This document shows positions 8,614 through 16,721 of a stretch of DNA of 64,000 nucleotides, piece by piece. Position numbers and translations under genes: made by a program. How positions within the stretch are numbered: the stretch's first letter is position 1; every line of letters starts with the position of its first letter. The notes under the pieces are model-generated. The model did no database searches, had not been told where the DNA came from, and saw nothing but the letters and a program-made list of their open reading frames with translations. Source of the stretch: Streptomyces sp. DG2A-72 (GTDB lineage Bacteria; Actinomycetota; Actinomycetes; Streptomycetales; Streptomycetaceae); the NCBI RefSeq assembly GCF_030499575.1, contig NZ_JASTLC010000001.1, forward strand, positions 9,510,001-9,574,000, given 5' to 3'.

Positions 8614-8645
8614 GCCGAAGCCCCGCCACCGTGCGGGGCTTCGGC
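8614..8645. terminator. Bidirectional terminator hairpin
   Basis: A 13-bp perfect stem GCCGAAGCCCCGC/GCGGGGCTTCGGC with a 6-base loop. It lies between the plus-strand CMD region and the stop of the minus-strand SpoIIE phosphatase gene at 8655, so it can serve both. Confidence 0.75.
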
Positions 8646-8654
8646 GCGTCGGAC

Positions 8655-9836
8655 TCACCGCGCGGGCGGCCACCACTCGATCATCACGATCGTCGCGTCG
8701 TCCCGCAGCCTGCCGGGCTGAGCCTCCAGGATCGAATGGATCAGCCGCCGTAGGGTCTCCGGAGCCAGCTCGCCCGCGGCGGTGGCCCGGATGATGTAGT
8801 CGGTGAACCGGGCGAGCCCGAACAGGCCGCCGTCGCGGGTCCGTGCCTCGGTGAGCCCGTCGGTGTACAGCAGCACCCGGTCGCCGGGCTCGAGGGAGAT
8901 CTCGTGCGTCCGCCGCGTGCCCTCCGCGAGCAGGGACGGCAGCCCCATCGGCGGATCGGCCTCCCGTTCCATCGCGCCGTCGAGGAGCCGCCGGTCCCGG
9001 ATGAGCAACGGCGCGGGGTGCCCGCAGTTGATCCACCGCAGCATGCCGCTGGCCAGATCCAGCTGGGTGAGGATGCCGGTGCAGAACTGGTCCGGCAGCC
9101 ACCGCGCCAGCGCGTCGTCCACGCTCGTGACCAGCTCCGGCAGATCGGCCCCGGTCCGCCGGGCGTTGCGGCAGGCGGACAGCGACACCGCGGTGGTCAG
9201 CCCCGAGGCCAGGTTGTGCCCCATCGCGTCGAGGACCGCGGCGTGCAGCGTGGTCTCGGTGAGGGAGTGGTCGAAGGCGTCGCCGCCCAGCTCATAGGCG
9301 GGTTCCAGCACGGCCGTGGACACCACGTGCCCGGTGCCGATCGTGCGGGGCGGCAGAAAGGCGCGCAGCATCTCGGCGGGCAACTGCATCGGTTCGGTCC
9401 GGGTCCGCCGTACGAAGGAGTCCTTGTACGCCCGCTTAGAGGTGATCATCATGGCCAGCAGGGCGGCCAGAGTCCTGCTGCGGCGCAGCGAGAGGGGGGT
9501 CAGCGACGGGCAGTGCACCGCGAGCACGCCGAGCCGCTCCGCGCCGTCCACCAGGGGGAGCCAGGCCGTCATGCCGCCGGTCTCGGACTCCTCCACCCGC
9601 AGGGACTGGGTGCGGTAGGTCCAGCCGGCGAGCGAGTCGTCGACGGGCAGCGCCGAGGCCACGTCGGTCAGCGGGACGAGCTGGAGCTGCTGGAGGTCCG
9701 CGAGGTAGACCACGGAGTGCCGCAACCCCAGCGCCTTGGAGCAGCGGGCCACCGCGGTGGACAGGTCGAGTGCGGCGTTGTCCGGATCGGCGAGGAATTC
9801 CTCCAGCAGGCCGTCACCGGTCTCCGTCGTCGCCAC
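8655..9836 (-). CDS. GAF-PP2C (SpoIIE) protein phosphatase
   Basis: A 393-residue cytosolic phosphatase. Residues about 20-150 form a GAF-like sensor (LGLRHSVVYLADLQQLQLVP, WLPLVDGAERLGVLAVHCP). The SpoIIE core follows with ELGGDAFDHS, VLDAMGHNLASGLTTAV, LLLYTDGLTEART and LRDDATIVMIEW, which carry the metal-binding aspartates. Unlike the protein at 3.9 kb it has no HATPase domain. It is the last gene of a minus-strand run after an ECF sigma factor, an unknown protein and an anti-sigma factor, so it could feed into that switch. That link is inferred from position only. Confidence 0.88.
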   Translation of the reverse strand: MATTETGDGLLEEFLADPDNAALDLSTAVARCSKALGLRHSVVYLADLQQLQLVPLTDVASALPVDDSLAGWTYRTQSLRVEESETGGMTAWLPLVDGAERLGVLAVHCPSLTPLSLRRSRTLAALLAMMITSKRAYKDSFVRRTRTEPMQLPAEMLRAFLPPRTIGTGHVVSTAVLEPAYELGGDAFDHSLTETTLHAAVLDAMGHNLASGLTTAVSLSACRNARRTGADLPELVTSVDDALARWLPDQFCTGILTQLDLASGMLRWINCGHPAPLLIRDRRLLDGAMEREADPPMGLPSLLAEGTRRTHEISLEPGDRVLLYTDGLTEARTRDGGLFGLARFTDYIIRATAAGELAPETLRRLIHSILEAQPGRLRDDATIVMIEWWPPAR

Positions 9837-9962
9837 CTCGTCTCCCCTCGTCGGACCGTGGACGCGCCGGGGTGCTTCGCCAGCAGTCTCACACCGGGGA
9901 CGCCGGACCGCCCGGTGGCCGGGGCGGGACGGATGACAGGGGCGCGGGGGAGGGGTGTCGTG

Positions 9963-10613
9963 CTACTTCGCGTCGAGTGTCACCAGATGCTCGCCGTCCG
10001 TCGTGCGGACCTCGTACCGGTCGATCTGGTCGGTGTGCATCGACGAACTGCCGTGCATGGTGTTCGGACGGGCGTCGTGGCGGGGCGTCATCCAATGGGT
10101 GACCGTCTCCTCCGAGCCGTCCCGGCCCAGGACGACCAGGCGGCAGGGGCGCGGCCCGGCCCCGTCCTTCACCCTCAGCTCGATCTGACTGCCCGAGGCC
10201 GCGTTCTCCGCCGTGACCTGCGCCCATACGCCCGACCGCTCGTCGGTCGCGGTGATGCGCACGGAGCCGTCGCCGCCGCCCGCCGTGATCGCCACCGCGG
10301 GCGCCGCCACAGCGATCGCCACCGAGGCCGCCACGGCGTACAGCACCCGCCTGCGCCCGACCCGTCGCCGTGCCGTCACCTCGCCGAGCAGCCGGTCCAG
10401 CAGCCGGTTTCCGGGCTGGGTCAGGGGGTTCACAAAGCGCGGAGTGGCCCGTCGGTACAACATCAACTGCCGGGTCACCGGCCCGAATTCGGTCACGTGT
10501 GCCGTACAGCTGGGGCACTCCATGAGGTGGTCCTCGAAGCGGAAGGCGTCCGCCTCGTCCAGCACGCCGAGCGCGTACGCGGCGACGTCGCGATGCCTCT
10601 CCAGGGACCTCAT
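9963..10613 (-). CDS. Zinc-finger anti-sigma factor (membrane-anchored)
   Basis: A 216-residue protein. The N-terminal anti-sigma zinc-binding fold shows HRDVAAYALGVLDEADAFRF then EDHLMECPSC, the HxxxC/C ligand set. One transmembrane helix (VLYAVAASVAIAVAAPAVAI, about residues 91-110) leads to an extracellular beta-rich domain (QIELRVKDG, CRLVVLGRDGSEETVTHW). Such proteins hold an ECF sigma factor at the membrane and release it on a signal. The likely partner is the ECF sigma at 11417-11965, two genes upstream on the same strand. Confidence 0.85.
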   Translation of the reverse strand: MRSLERHRDVAAYALGVLDEADAFRFEDHLMECPSCTAHVTEFGPVTRQLMLYRRATPRFVNPLTQPGNRLLDRLLGEVTARRRVGRRRVLYAVAASVAIAVAAPAVAITAGGGDGSVRITATDERSGVWAQVTAENAASGSQIELRVKDGAGPRPCRLVVLGRDGSEETVTHWMTPRHDARPNTMHGSSSMHTDQIDRYEVRTTDGEHLVTLDAK

Positions 10614-10765
10614 GCCGAATCCTCGTGCCGTTGGGTGCGGGTGGGGTTACTCCTTGCTCCCACCGGTACGCACCAAGCCGAAGAATCACTCAAGCCACTT
10701 ACCGAATCGCAACCAAAGGATTCGGAGCGGCTCGGGCCGAGGATTGGTCGGATCGGCGCCGAATC

Positions 10766-11281
10766 TCAAAAAAGATGGATGGCGAGATGTCCCAGCGGCA
10801 GCCCCAGCTGCCAGGCCGGTGTCCACACCTTCGGCCCCTCGTCCTCGCCGGCCATAGCGGCACCCCCGGGCACCGCGTTCAGGTCGGGCGCGAGCAGCTC
10901 GGTCTCCTCCAGCCAGCGCCAGGCCGCCTCCGCCAGCGCCAGGTCGGGTGCGGGGTCCCCCGACTCGATCGCCTCGGCGGCCAGCTTCGCCAGGTGCTCG
11001 CGCACCCAGTCCTGCCACGGCTGGTCGTACGCCGTCAGCGAGAGCCAGGTCTCCAGCTGGGAGACGACCCGGATGCCGGACAGCTCGCCGTCGGTGTCGG
11101 ACAGGAAGATGGTCAGCGCCAGCGCATCCCGTCCGGCGCGGAACTCGAAGGACGTCGGCGGCATCAGATCGCCGGTCCGCAGCAGCTCGTCGGCGATGTA
11201 CTCGGCGTACAACCACGCCATGGGGACGGTCAGTTCACCGCCGCCGGTGCCGTCCGTGCTCTCTTGACCTCTGTGCAGCAT
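10766..11281 (-). CDS. Hypothetical protein between sigma and anti-sigma genes
   Basis: A 171-residue acidic soluble protein of no recognised family. It is rich in Leu, Ala and Glu, with likely helices at YAEYIADELLRTGD, WQDWVREHLAKLAAEAIE and LAEAAWRWLEE. No signal peptide, membrane segment or metal motif is seen. The start could also be the in-frame ATG encoding MAWLYAEYIA about 20 codons in. It lies 135 bases downstream of the ECF sigma gene and 152 bases upstream of the anti-sigma gene, so it may belong to the same regulatory unit. Confidence 0.65.
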   Translation of the reverse strand: MLHRGQESTDGTGGGELTVPMAWLYAEYIADELLRTGDLMPPTSFEFRAGRDALALTIFLSDTDGELSGIRVVSQLETWLSLTAYDQPWQDWVREHLAKLAAEAIESGDPAPDLALAEAAWRWLEETELLAPDLNAVPGGAAMAGEDEGPKVWTPAWQLGLPLGHLAIHLF

Positions 11282-11416
11282 CCCTTCCTGCCTTCCTCCG
11301 GTGCGTGCGCGTCGCCCGACCCCGGGCCCCAGTCCGGAACACGGATGAAGACAGCAGATTGCTCAACGGGGGTCTTCAGCAAGGCGCTTTACGGAGGTTT
11401 GACTCATCCATTGGTT

Positions 11417-11965
11417 TCACCGCAGGTCGGCCGCGTATCCCGGAAGCACCCTGCGCAGGGCGCGCAGCGCGTAGTACGCGCGGGACTTCACCGTACCGGG
11501 CGGAATTCCGAGCGCCGCCGCGGCCTCCGCCACACTCGCCCCGTGGAAATACACGAGCACCAGGACTTCACGGTGCTCCGGAGTGAGTGTCTTCACAGCC
11601 TCGCGCACATCGAGTGCCGCCGCCGCCCGCTCGGCGTGGTCGGCTATCACACGCGAGTTCTCCAGGACCGCGTCCCCGACCTCGGCGGGCCGCGCCTGCC
11701 GGGCCCGCCGGGCGTCTATGGCCAGCCGCCGACCCACGGTCAGCAGCCACGGCCGTACGGAGTCGAAGTCATCGGCGCGTAGCGCCTCGGGATGCTGCCA
11801 GGCGCGTACGAGCGTCTCCTGCACGAGGTCCTCGGCGCGCTGCCGGTCACCGTCGCAGAGCCGGAGCAGCAGCGCGAAAAGAGGCCGGCCGTGCTCCCGC
11901 TGCAGTGCGGCGAGCTCGTGCTCGGCGGTCGTCGTCCCGTTCGAGAGGGTGGTTCCGGCCGTCAT
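11417..11965 (-). CDS. ECF RNA polymerase sigma factor
   Basis: A 182-residue ECF sigma factor. Region 2 shows LLRLCDGDRQRAEDLVQETL then RAWQHPE and FDSVRPWLLTVGRRLAIDARR. Region 4 shows LTPEHREVLVLVYFHGASVA then GIPPGTVKSRAYYALRALRR. ATG 11965 is the only sensible start, because longer versions run antisense into the CapA-like gene. No good Shine-Dalgarno sequence precedes it. The zinc-finger anti-sigma gene two genes downstream is the probable partner. The 210-bp gap to the divergent gene should hold both promoters. Confidence 0.9.
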   Translation of the reverse strand: MTAGTTLSNGTTTAEHELAALQREHGRPLFALLLRLCDGDRQRAEDLVQETLVRAWQHPEALRADDFDSVRPWLLTVGRRLAIDARRARQARPAEVGDAVLENSRVIADHAERAAAALDVREAVKTLTPEHREVLVLVYFHGASVAEAAAALGIPPGTVKSRAYYALRALRRVLPGYAADLR

Positions 11966-12175
11966 GGCCGTATGGCATCGCAGGGTGCGCCTTTCGGACA
12001 GAGAGCGCACACGAATCTGCGGCGGACGGTCGATCGCGTCGACGAACGGTACGACGAACGGTTCATTCCGCTGCCGGTGGGCGCCGGACGGGCTAATGAA
12101 ACCAGTCAGGTTGTTTGCGGAAGCGTGCAGACTCGTACCTATTTGTCTGTAAATATGATCGCAACGGGGTGAGCG
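11966..12175. promoter_or_regulatory. Divergent intergenic region, ECF sigma and CapA-like genes
   Basis: 210 bases between two divergent starts. An 11-bp unit CGACGAACGGT occurs twice at a 12-bp period (12040-12050 and 12052-12062). An AT-richer stretch around 12138-12165 (with TATGAT at about 12153) precedes the plus-strand gene. No promoter can be fixed with confidence. Confidence 0.4.
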
Positions 12176-13327
12176 ATGATTGCACGCAGACAGCAGGTTG
12201 CCCTGGCCCTCACGGCCGTTCTCGCCGCAGGCGCCGCCTGCCAGGCCGAGGCCCGCGACGACACCGACCCGGCGGGGCGTCCAGCCCCCTCCGCGGCCGG
12301 CGGATTCACGCTCGTCGCCTCCGGCGACGTCCTCCCGCACAGCTCGATCATCGACCGGGCACGCTTCGACGCGGGCGGCACCGGCTACGACTTCCGCCCG
12401 ATGTTCTCCGGGGCCGAACGCGTCGTCTCCCGCGCCGATCTGGCGCTGTGCCACATGAAGACGGTGTACGGAGAGAACGGCGAGTACACCGGCTACCCCA
12501 CCTTCAAGTCCCCGCCCGAGGTCGCGACCGGCCTCGCCGCCACCGGCTACGACGGCTGCTCCACCGCCTCCGACCACAGCCTGGACGACGGCGCGGACGG
12601 CGTCCGCCGCACGCTGGACGCCCTTGACCACGCGGGCCTACGGCACGCCGGATCGGCGCGCAGCGAAGCCGAGGCGCGCACCGCCACGGTCCTGCTCGCG
12701 GGGAAGGCGAAGGTCGCCCACCTCGCCTACACCTACGGCACGAACGGCTTCCCAATGCCGCCGGGGCAGCCCTGGGTCGTCAGCCTGATCGACGAGCACA
12801 AGATCATCGCGGACGCCCGCGCGGCCCGGCAGGCCGGTGCCGACGTGGTCGTGGTGTCCATGCACTGGGGCACGGAATGGCAGGACGCCCCCGACCGGCG
12901 CCAGCGGTCCCTGGCCCGGACCCTCACCGCCGCCCGCACCGGGGACCGCCCGGACATCGACCTGATCCTCGGCACCTACGCCCATGTCCCGCAGGCGTAC
13001 GAGAAGGTCAACGGCACCTGGGTGGTCTACGGGATGGGCGACCAGATCGCGGGCGCCATGTTCAACCACCAGGGCGTACAGGACCCGCGGGGCAACCAGT
13101 CCACCCTCGGCCGCTTCACCTTCGCGCCGCCCGCCAGGCCCGGCGGCCGGTGGGAGGTGACGAAGGCCGAGTTCATCCCGCAACAGTTCGACATCGACGC
13201 CGGCCGACTGGTGAACCTCAACGAGGCACTGACGAAGGGCGCCGAGGTACAGGGCGTACGCGACCGGATCCGGGACGTGGTGCTCAGCCGGGGCGCGGCG
13301 AACGACGGGCTGGTGATGGGTCGCTAG
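12176..13327 (+). CDS. CapA family (PGA_cap metallophosphatase-like) secreted protein
   Basis: A 383-residue exported protein. An N-terminal hydrophobic segment (ALALTAVLAAGAAC) looks like a signal peptide, possibly a lipoprotein with Cys22 though the lipobox is imperfect. The body matches the CapA/PgsA fold: VASGDVLPHSSI, CHMKTVYG, YDGCSTASDHSLDDG, VVSMHWGTEWQ and ILGTYAHVPQAYEKV. CapA is part of poly-gamma-glutamate capsule export in Bacillus. In streptomycetes many solitary CapA-like proteins have unknown roles. No capBC genes are nearby, so capsule synthesis is not implied. Confidence 0.87.
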   Translation: MIARRQQVALALTAVLAAGAACQAEARDDTDPAGRPAPSAAGGFTLVASGDVLPHSSIIDRARFDAGGTGYDFRPMFSGAERVVSRADLALCHMKTVYGENGEYTGYPTFKSPPEVATGLAATGYDGCSTASDHSLDDGADGVRRTLDALDHAGLRHAGSARSEAEARTATVLLAGKAKVAHLAYTYGTNGFPMPPGQPWVVSLIDEHKIIADARAARQAGADVVVVSMHWGTEWQDAPDRRQRSLARTLTAARTGDRPDIDLILGTYAHVPQAYEKVNGTWVVYGMGDQIAGAMFNHQGVQDPRGNQSTLGRFTFAPPARPGGRWEVTKAEFIPQQFDIDAGRLVNLNEALTKGAEVQGVRDRIRDVVLSRGAANDGLVMGR

Positions 13328-13332
13328 TGCTG

Positions 13333-13582
13333 TGACCAGAAACGATCAACGGGGTGGTGCTGACTGGCCTCGCATCGGTTGGATGTGACGACACGTCCGA
13401 TCGGCGCGGGGAGGCGGGATGGCAGAGCCGGTCAGGGTTCGCAGGCTGACCGAGCAGGAGGGGCAGAAGCAGCAGCGGATCTGAAGCTGGCCCGGATCGA
13501 CTGGGAGGTCAGCAAGCGGCCTGTTCTGTACGAGTGGGACGAAGGTCGGCGGCTCTGGAGGTGCTGGGGGCTGCTGGCCTGA
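13333..13582 (+). pseudogene. IS630-family transposase remnant
   Basis: ATG 13419 opens with MAEPVRVRRLTEQEGQKQQ, the characteristic N-terminus of streptomycete IS630-type transposases, and stops after 21 residues at 13482-13484. The rest of the expected ~350-residue protein is absent. The segment to 13582 is open in another frame (KLARIDWEVSKRPVLYEWDE) and may be further debris. The bases before it (GTGCTGTGACCAG near 13329) resemble an IS630 end. It lies between the CapA-like gene and the nSTAND gene and appears to be inert. Confidence 0.65.
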
Positions 13583-13595
13583 GCGGCCGTCCGTG

Positions 13596-16565
13596 TCAGC
13601 GGCCGCACGGCGGGTTGTACGGGATCCCGGGCAGCCGGCGTTTCCACTCGGCGGCGGTGATCACCGGACGGGCGCGTTGACACGCCGCCTCCCTGGCCGT
13701 GGACCAGTCGGTCCGCCAGACCTGGGCGGTGTGGTCCGAGCTGCCCGTGACGAGCACCGGGGCGCCCTCGCCGGGGCGGAAGGCCACCGCGTTGACCGCG
13801 CCCAGATGGCCGGTCAGTTCCGACCGCGGGCGCGGCGGGGCCGTCGCCGTGACGTCCCACAGCCGTGCGGTGCGATCCGTGCTGCCGGAGGCGAGCAGGC
13901 GCCCGTCCGGGCTGAACGCGACCGAGGACACGACATCGGTGTGCCCGGTGAGCACGGCGCTCACGCGGGGGCGGCGGGGATCGGCGATGTTCCAGAGCCG
14001 GATCGCGCGGTCGTCGCTGCCCGAGGCGACAGTGCGTCCGTCCGGGCTGAAGGTCACGGCGTCGACGAAGTCGCGGTGACCGGCCAGCACGCCCAGTTGC
14101 CTGGGGCGGCGCGGGCTGGTCACGTCCCACAGGCGGACGGTGCGGTCGTCGCTGCCGGAGGCGAGCAGGCGCCCGTCCGGGCTGAACGCGATCGGTTTGA
14201 CGTTGAGCCGGTGGCCGCGCAGCACCACCGGTCTGCTCGCGGCGGACACAGACGTCGTGTCCCACAGGCGCACGGTGTGGTCGTAGCTCCCCGATGCCAG
14301 CGTGCGCCCGTCGGGGCTGAAGGCGACGGAGAACACGATGTCGGTGTGCCCCCGCAGGACGCGGAGCTGGGCCGGGCGCCGGGGGTGGGAGACGTCCCAC
14401 AGCCGGACGGTCCGGTCGCGCCCGCCGGTGGCGAGTCGGCGCCCGTCCGGACTGAACGCCACCGCGGTCATGATGTCGGGGCCGCCCTGGAACTCGGCCA
14501 CCGCAACGGGACGGAACGGAACGGTCAGGTCCCACAGCCGTACGGTGTAGTCGTAGCCGACCGTGGCGAGCATCCGTCCGTCCGGCCGGAAGGCGAGCGC
14601 GCTGACCGCCTGTTCGTGGCCCAGCAGAGAAGCCGCGGTGACACCGAGCAGCGCGTCACGGGTCGTGGCGCTGGAGCTGAGGCGGTCCGCGGCCACGCCC
14701 AGCTGGGTCGCCAGCGCCGGCCGGGCCTGCCGCAGCGCGACGGCCTCCAGCGCGACCTCCCGCGCCAGCACCGTGTTCCGCTCCCGTGTCAGCTCGTCCC
14801 GCGCGCGCAGCGCCAGCCCCGCCGCGGCGACGGCCACGGACAGCAGCACCGCCAGCAGCGCGGTCAGCCGGCGCATCCGGCGTGCGCGTCGCCGCCCCCG
14901 GGCCGACTCGGCACGCTCGGCGGCGGCACTGGCGTCGAGGAACGCATGCTCCTCGCCGGACAGCACCTGGTCGCCGGCCTCTCGCACCAGGGCCAGCCGG
15001 GCGCCGCGGAACAGCGCGTCCGGGTCCCTGCCGAGCGACTCCCACGTCCGGGCGGCCTCGGTGAGCTGACGCAGGACGCGCAGCCGCTCCCGGTCCTCGG
15101 TGAGCCAGCCGTGCAGACGGGGCCAGCAGCGGATCAACGCCTCGTGCGTCAGCTCCACCCGGTCCTTGTCCAGTGTCAGCAGCCGTGCGCGGGCGGCGCT
15201 CTCCAGTACGGCCCCGACGTCCTCGGCCATGTCCTGGCCCGGGCCGGGGCCAGTGCCCTGGACCCGCTCGCTGTCCGGGCCGGGCGGAGCCGGTACGCCC
15301 AGGTGGGCCAGCTCGCCGAGCGGTACGCGGCGCCTGGTGTCCTCCGTTCCCTCACCGAGGGCTGTCAGCCGGACGAACACCTGCCGCGCCAGCTCCCGCC
15401 GCTCGTCGCTCAGCTCCGCGTAGAACTCCTCCGCCGTACGGGCCAGCGCACCCTCCAGGCCGCCCGTCGCCCGGTACGCCTCCAGCGTCAGCGCGTTCCC
15501 GCGTCGGCGTCGCCAGGTCTCCAGCAGCGCGTGGGACAGCAGCGGCAGCACACCGGCCTGCCCGAGTGCCTGGGCCGCGAGCGTCGCCAGGAGGGAGCCT
15601 TCCACCGTCAGCCCGGCGCGTACGGCGGGCTGGACCACCGCCCGCCGCAGTTCCTCAAGACCCATGGGGCCCACCGGTACCTGCGCGTCGCGCATCGCCG
15701 CCACCAGGTCGGGATGGCGGGTGCAGTGCGCGTAGAAGTCCGCCCGCACACCGAGCACGACCCGGCAGCGGCTGCCGTCGGCGGTCGCCGCCGTGAGCAG
15801 CGCCGTGATGAAGTGATCGCGTTCCCCCGGGGCGCAGTGCGTGAAGAGTTCCTCGAACTGGTCGACAACCAGGACGACTTCGCCGTCGGCTTCGTCACCG
15901 TCGCCCGCGTCCGAGCGGGCGCTGATCTGCCGGGCGACCCGCCCCAGGTTCGCGGGGTCGTCCACCAGCTCCTGGTACAGGCGTCCCGGTGTGATGTCCG
16001 CCGCGGCGCCGAGCCGTACCGCGCACTCCTCCATAGGACGGGCGCCCGGGGTGAACACCACCGCCGTCGCGCCCGCCGGCAGCCGGGGGACCAGACCGGC
16101 GCGCAGCAGCGACGACTTGCCCGATCCCGAGGCCCCGATCACCAGCATCAGGCGTTGCCCGCGCAGGCGTCGCACCAGTTCGTCCACCAGCCGCTCACGG
16201 CCGAAGAACCACTCGGTGTCACTCGCCTGGTAGGCCGCGAGTCCCACGTAGGGCGCCGGGCTGTCGGGCCGGTCCGCGTCCGGTGCGGGGCCGTCCGCGC
16301 CGACCTCGGCCGCCAGCGCGTGCCACGCCCGCTCCCACTCCGCCTCGTCCCCGTCACAGGCCCGCACATACGCCAGGGTCACCGCCAGCGTCGGAAGTCC
16401 CTTCCCCGACGCCGCGCCGGACAGCGTGGACACCGAGTAGTGCGCCCGCTCGGCCAGTTGACGGTAGGTCGGACGGCCGGCCCGCTGCCGCAACTGCCGC
16501 AACTCCGCGGCGAACTTCACTATCCGCGCGTCCCCCGCCTCAAGCGGGCGCTCTCCACGAGGCAT
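13596..16565 (-). CDS. HTH-nSTAND1 ATPase-TM-WD40 protein
   Basis: A 989-residue protein from ATG 16565. An N-terminal helix-turn-helix (TYRQLAERAHYSVSTLSGAA, about residues 20-70) is followed by a STAND-type ATPase with Walker A VIGASGSGKSSLLRAG near 140-155 and Walker B VVLVVDQFEELF near 230. A transmembrane helix (LLAVLLSVAVAAAGLAL) lies at about 565-585. Seven WD40 repeats follow from about residue 640, each with a form of AFSPDGRxLASGSxDxTVRLWD. Seven blades make one full propeller. If the ATPase is cytosolic the propeller would be outside the membrane, an odd arrangement. STAND proteins are ligand-triggered switches. The ligand is unknown. Confidence 0.9.
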   Translation of the reverse strand: MPRGERPLEAGDARIVKFAAELRQLRQRAGRPTYRQLAERAHYSVSTLSGAASGKGLPTLAVTLAYVRACDGDEAEWERAWHALAAEVGADGPAPDADRPDSPAPYVGLAAYQASDTEWFFGRERLVDELVRRLRGQRLMLVIGASGSGKSSLLRAGLVPRLPAGATAVVFTPGARPMEECAVRLGAAADITPGRLYQELVDDPANLGRVARQISARSDAGDGDEADGEVVLVVDQFEELFTHCAPGERDHFITALLTAATADGSRCRVVLGVRADFYAHCTRHPDLVAAMRDAQVPVGPMGLEELRRAVVQPAVRAGLTVEGSLLATLAAQALGQAGVLPLLSHALLETWRRRRGNALTLEAYRATGGLEGALARTAEEFYAELSDERRELARQVFVRLTALGEGTEDTRRRVPLGELAHLGVPAPPGPDSERVQGTGPGPGQDMAEDVGAVLESAARARLLTLDKDRVELTHEALIRCWPRLHGWLTEDRERLRVLRQLTEAARTWESLGRDPDALFRGARLALVREAGDQVLSGEEHAFLDASAAAERAESARGRRRARRMRRLTALLAVLLSVAVAAAGLALRARDELTRERNTVLAREVALEAVALRQARPALATQLGVAADRLSSSATTRDALLGVTAASLLGHEQAVSALAFRPDGRMLATVGYDYTVRLWDLTVPFRPVAVAEFQGGPDIMTAVAFSPDGRRLATGGRDRTVRLWDVSHPRRPAQLRVLRGHTDIVFSVAFSPDGRTLASGSYDHTVRLWDTTSVSAASRPVVLRGHRLNVKPIAFSPDGRLLASGSDDRTVRLWDVTSPRRPRQLGVLAGHRDFVDAVTFSPDGRTVASGSDDRAIRLWNIADPRRPRVSAVLTGHTDVVSSVAFSPDGRLLASGSTDRTARLWDVTATAPPRPRSELTGHLGAVNAVAFRPGEGAPVLVTGSSDHTAQVWRTDWSTAREAACQRARPVITAAEWKRRLPGIPYNPPCGR

Positions 16566-16619
16566 CGCCGCAGCCTCCCCCGATGTACGGCCGGATCCTG
16601 CGTCCGGAACGAGACCCCA

Positions 16620-16666
16620 TTGTTCGGTATCCGTTTGTTCTGGACCACTCGGCCGATTCCGAACAA
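16620..16666. promoter_or_regulatory. Inverted repeat in LysR/nSTAND divergent promoter region
   Basis: TTGTTCGGTATC (16620-16631) and GATTCCGAACAA (16655-16666) are inverted copies with one mismatch, separated by 23 bases. A further TTGTTC lies between them. LysR regulators usually bind such dyads between themselves and a divergent target. The whole 156-bp gap is otherwise plain. Confidence 0.55.
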
Positions 16667-16721
16667 CGACCGGCCTGTACATCTGGGGCCCGACTGCTGT
16701 GGTGAGACGGGGGGCGAGCAG

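Noticed and set aside
12176..13327. Poly-gamma-glutamate capsule locus
   Set aside because: Only a CapA-like gene is present. capB and capC are absent.
13593..16721. Long open frame on the plus strand leading into the LysR gene
   Set aside because: The part before 16722 is antisense to the nSTAND-WD40 gene and has no domain. Only the LysR part is real.
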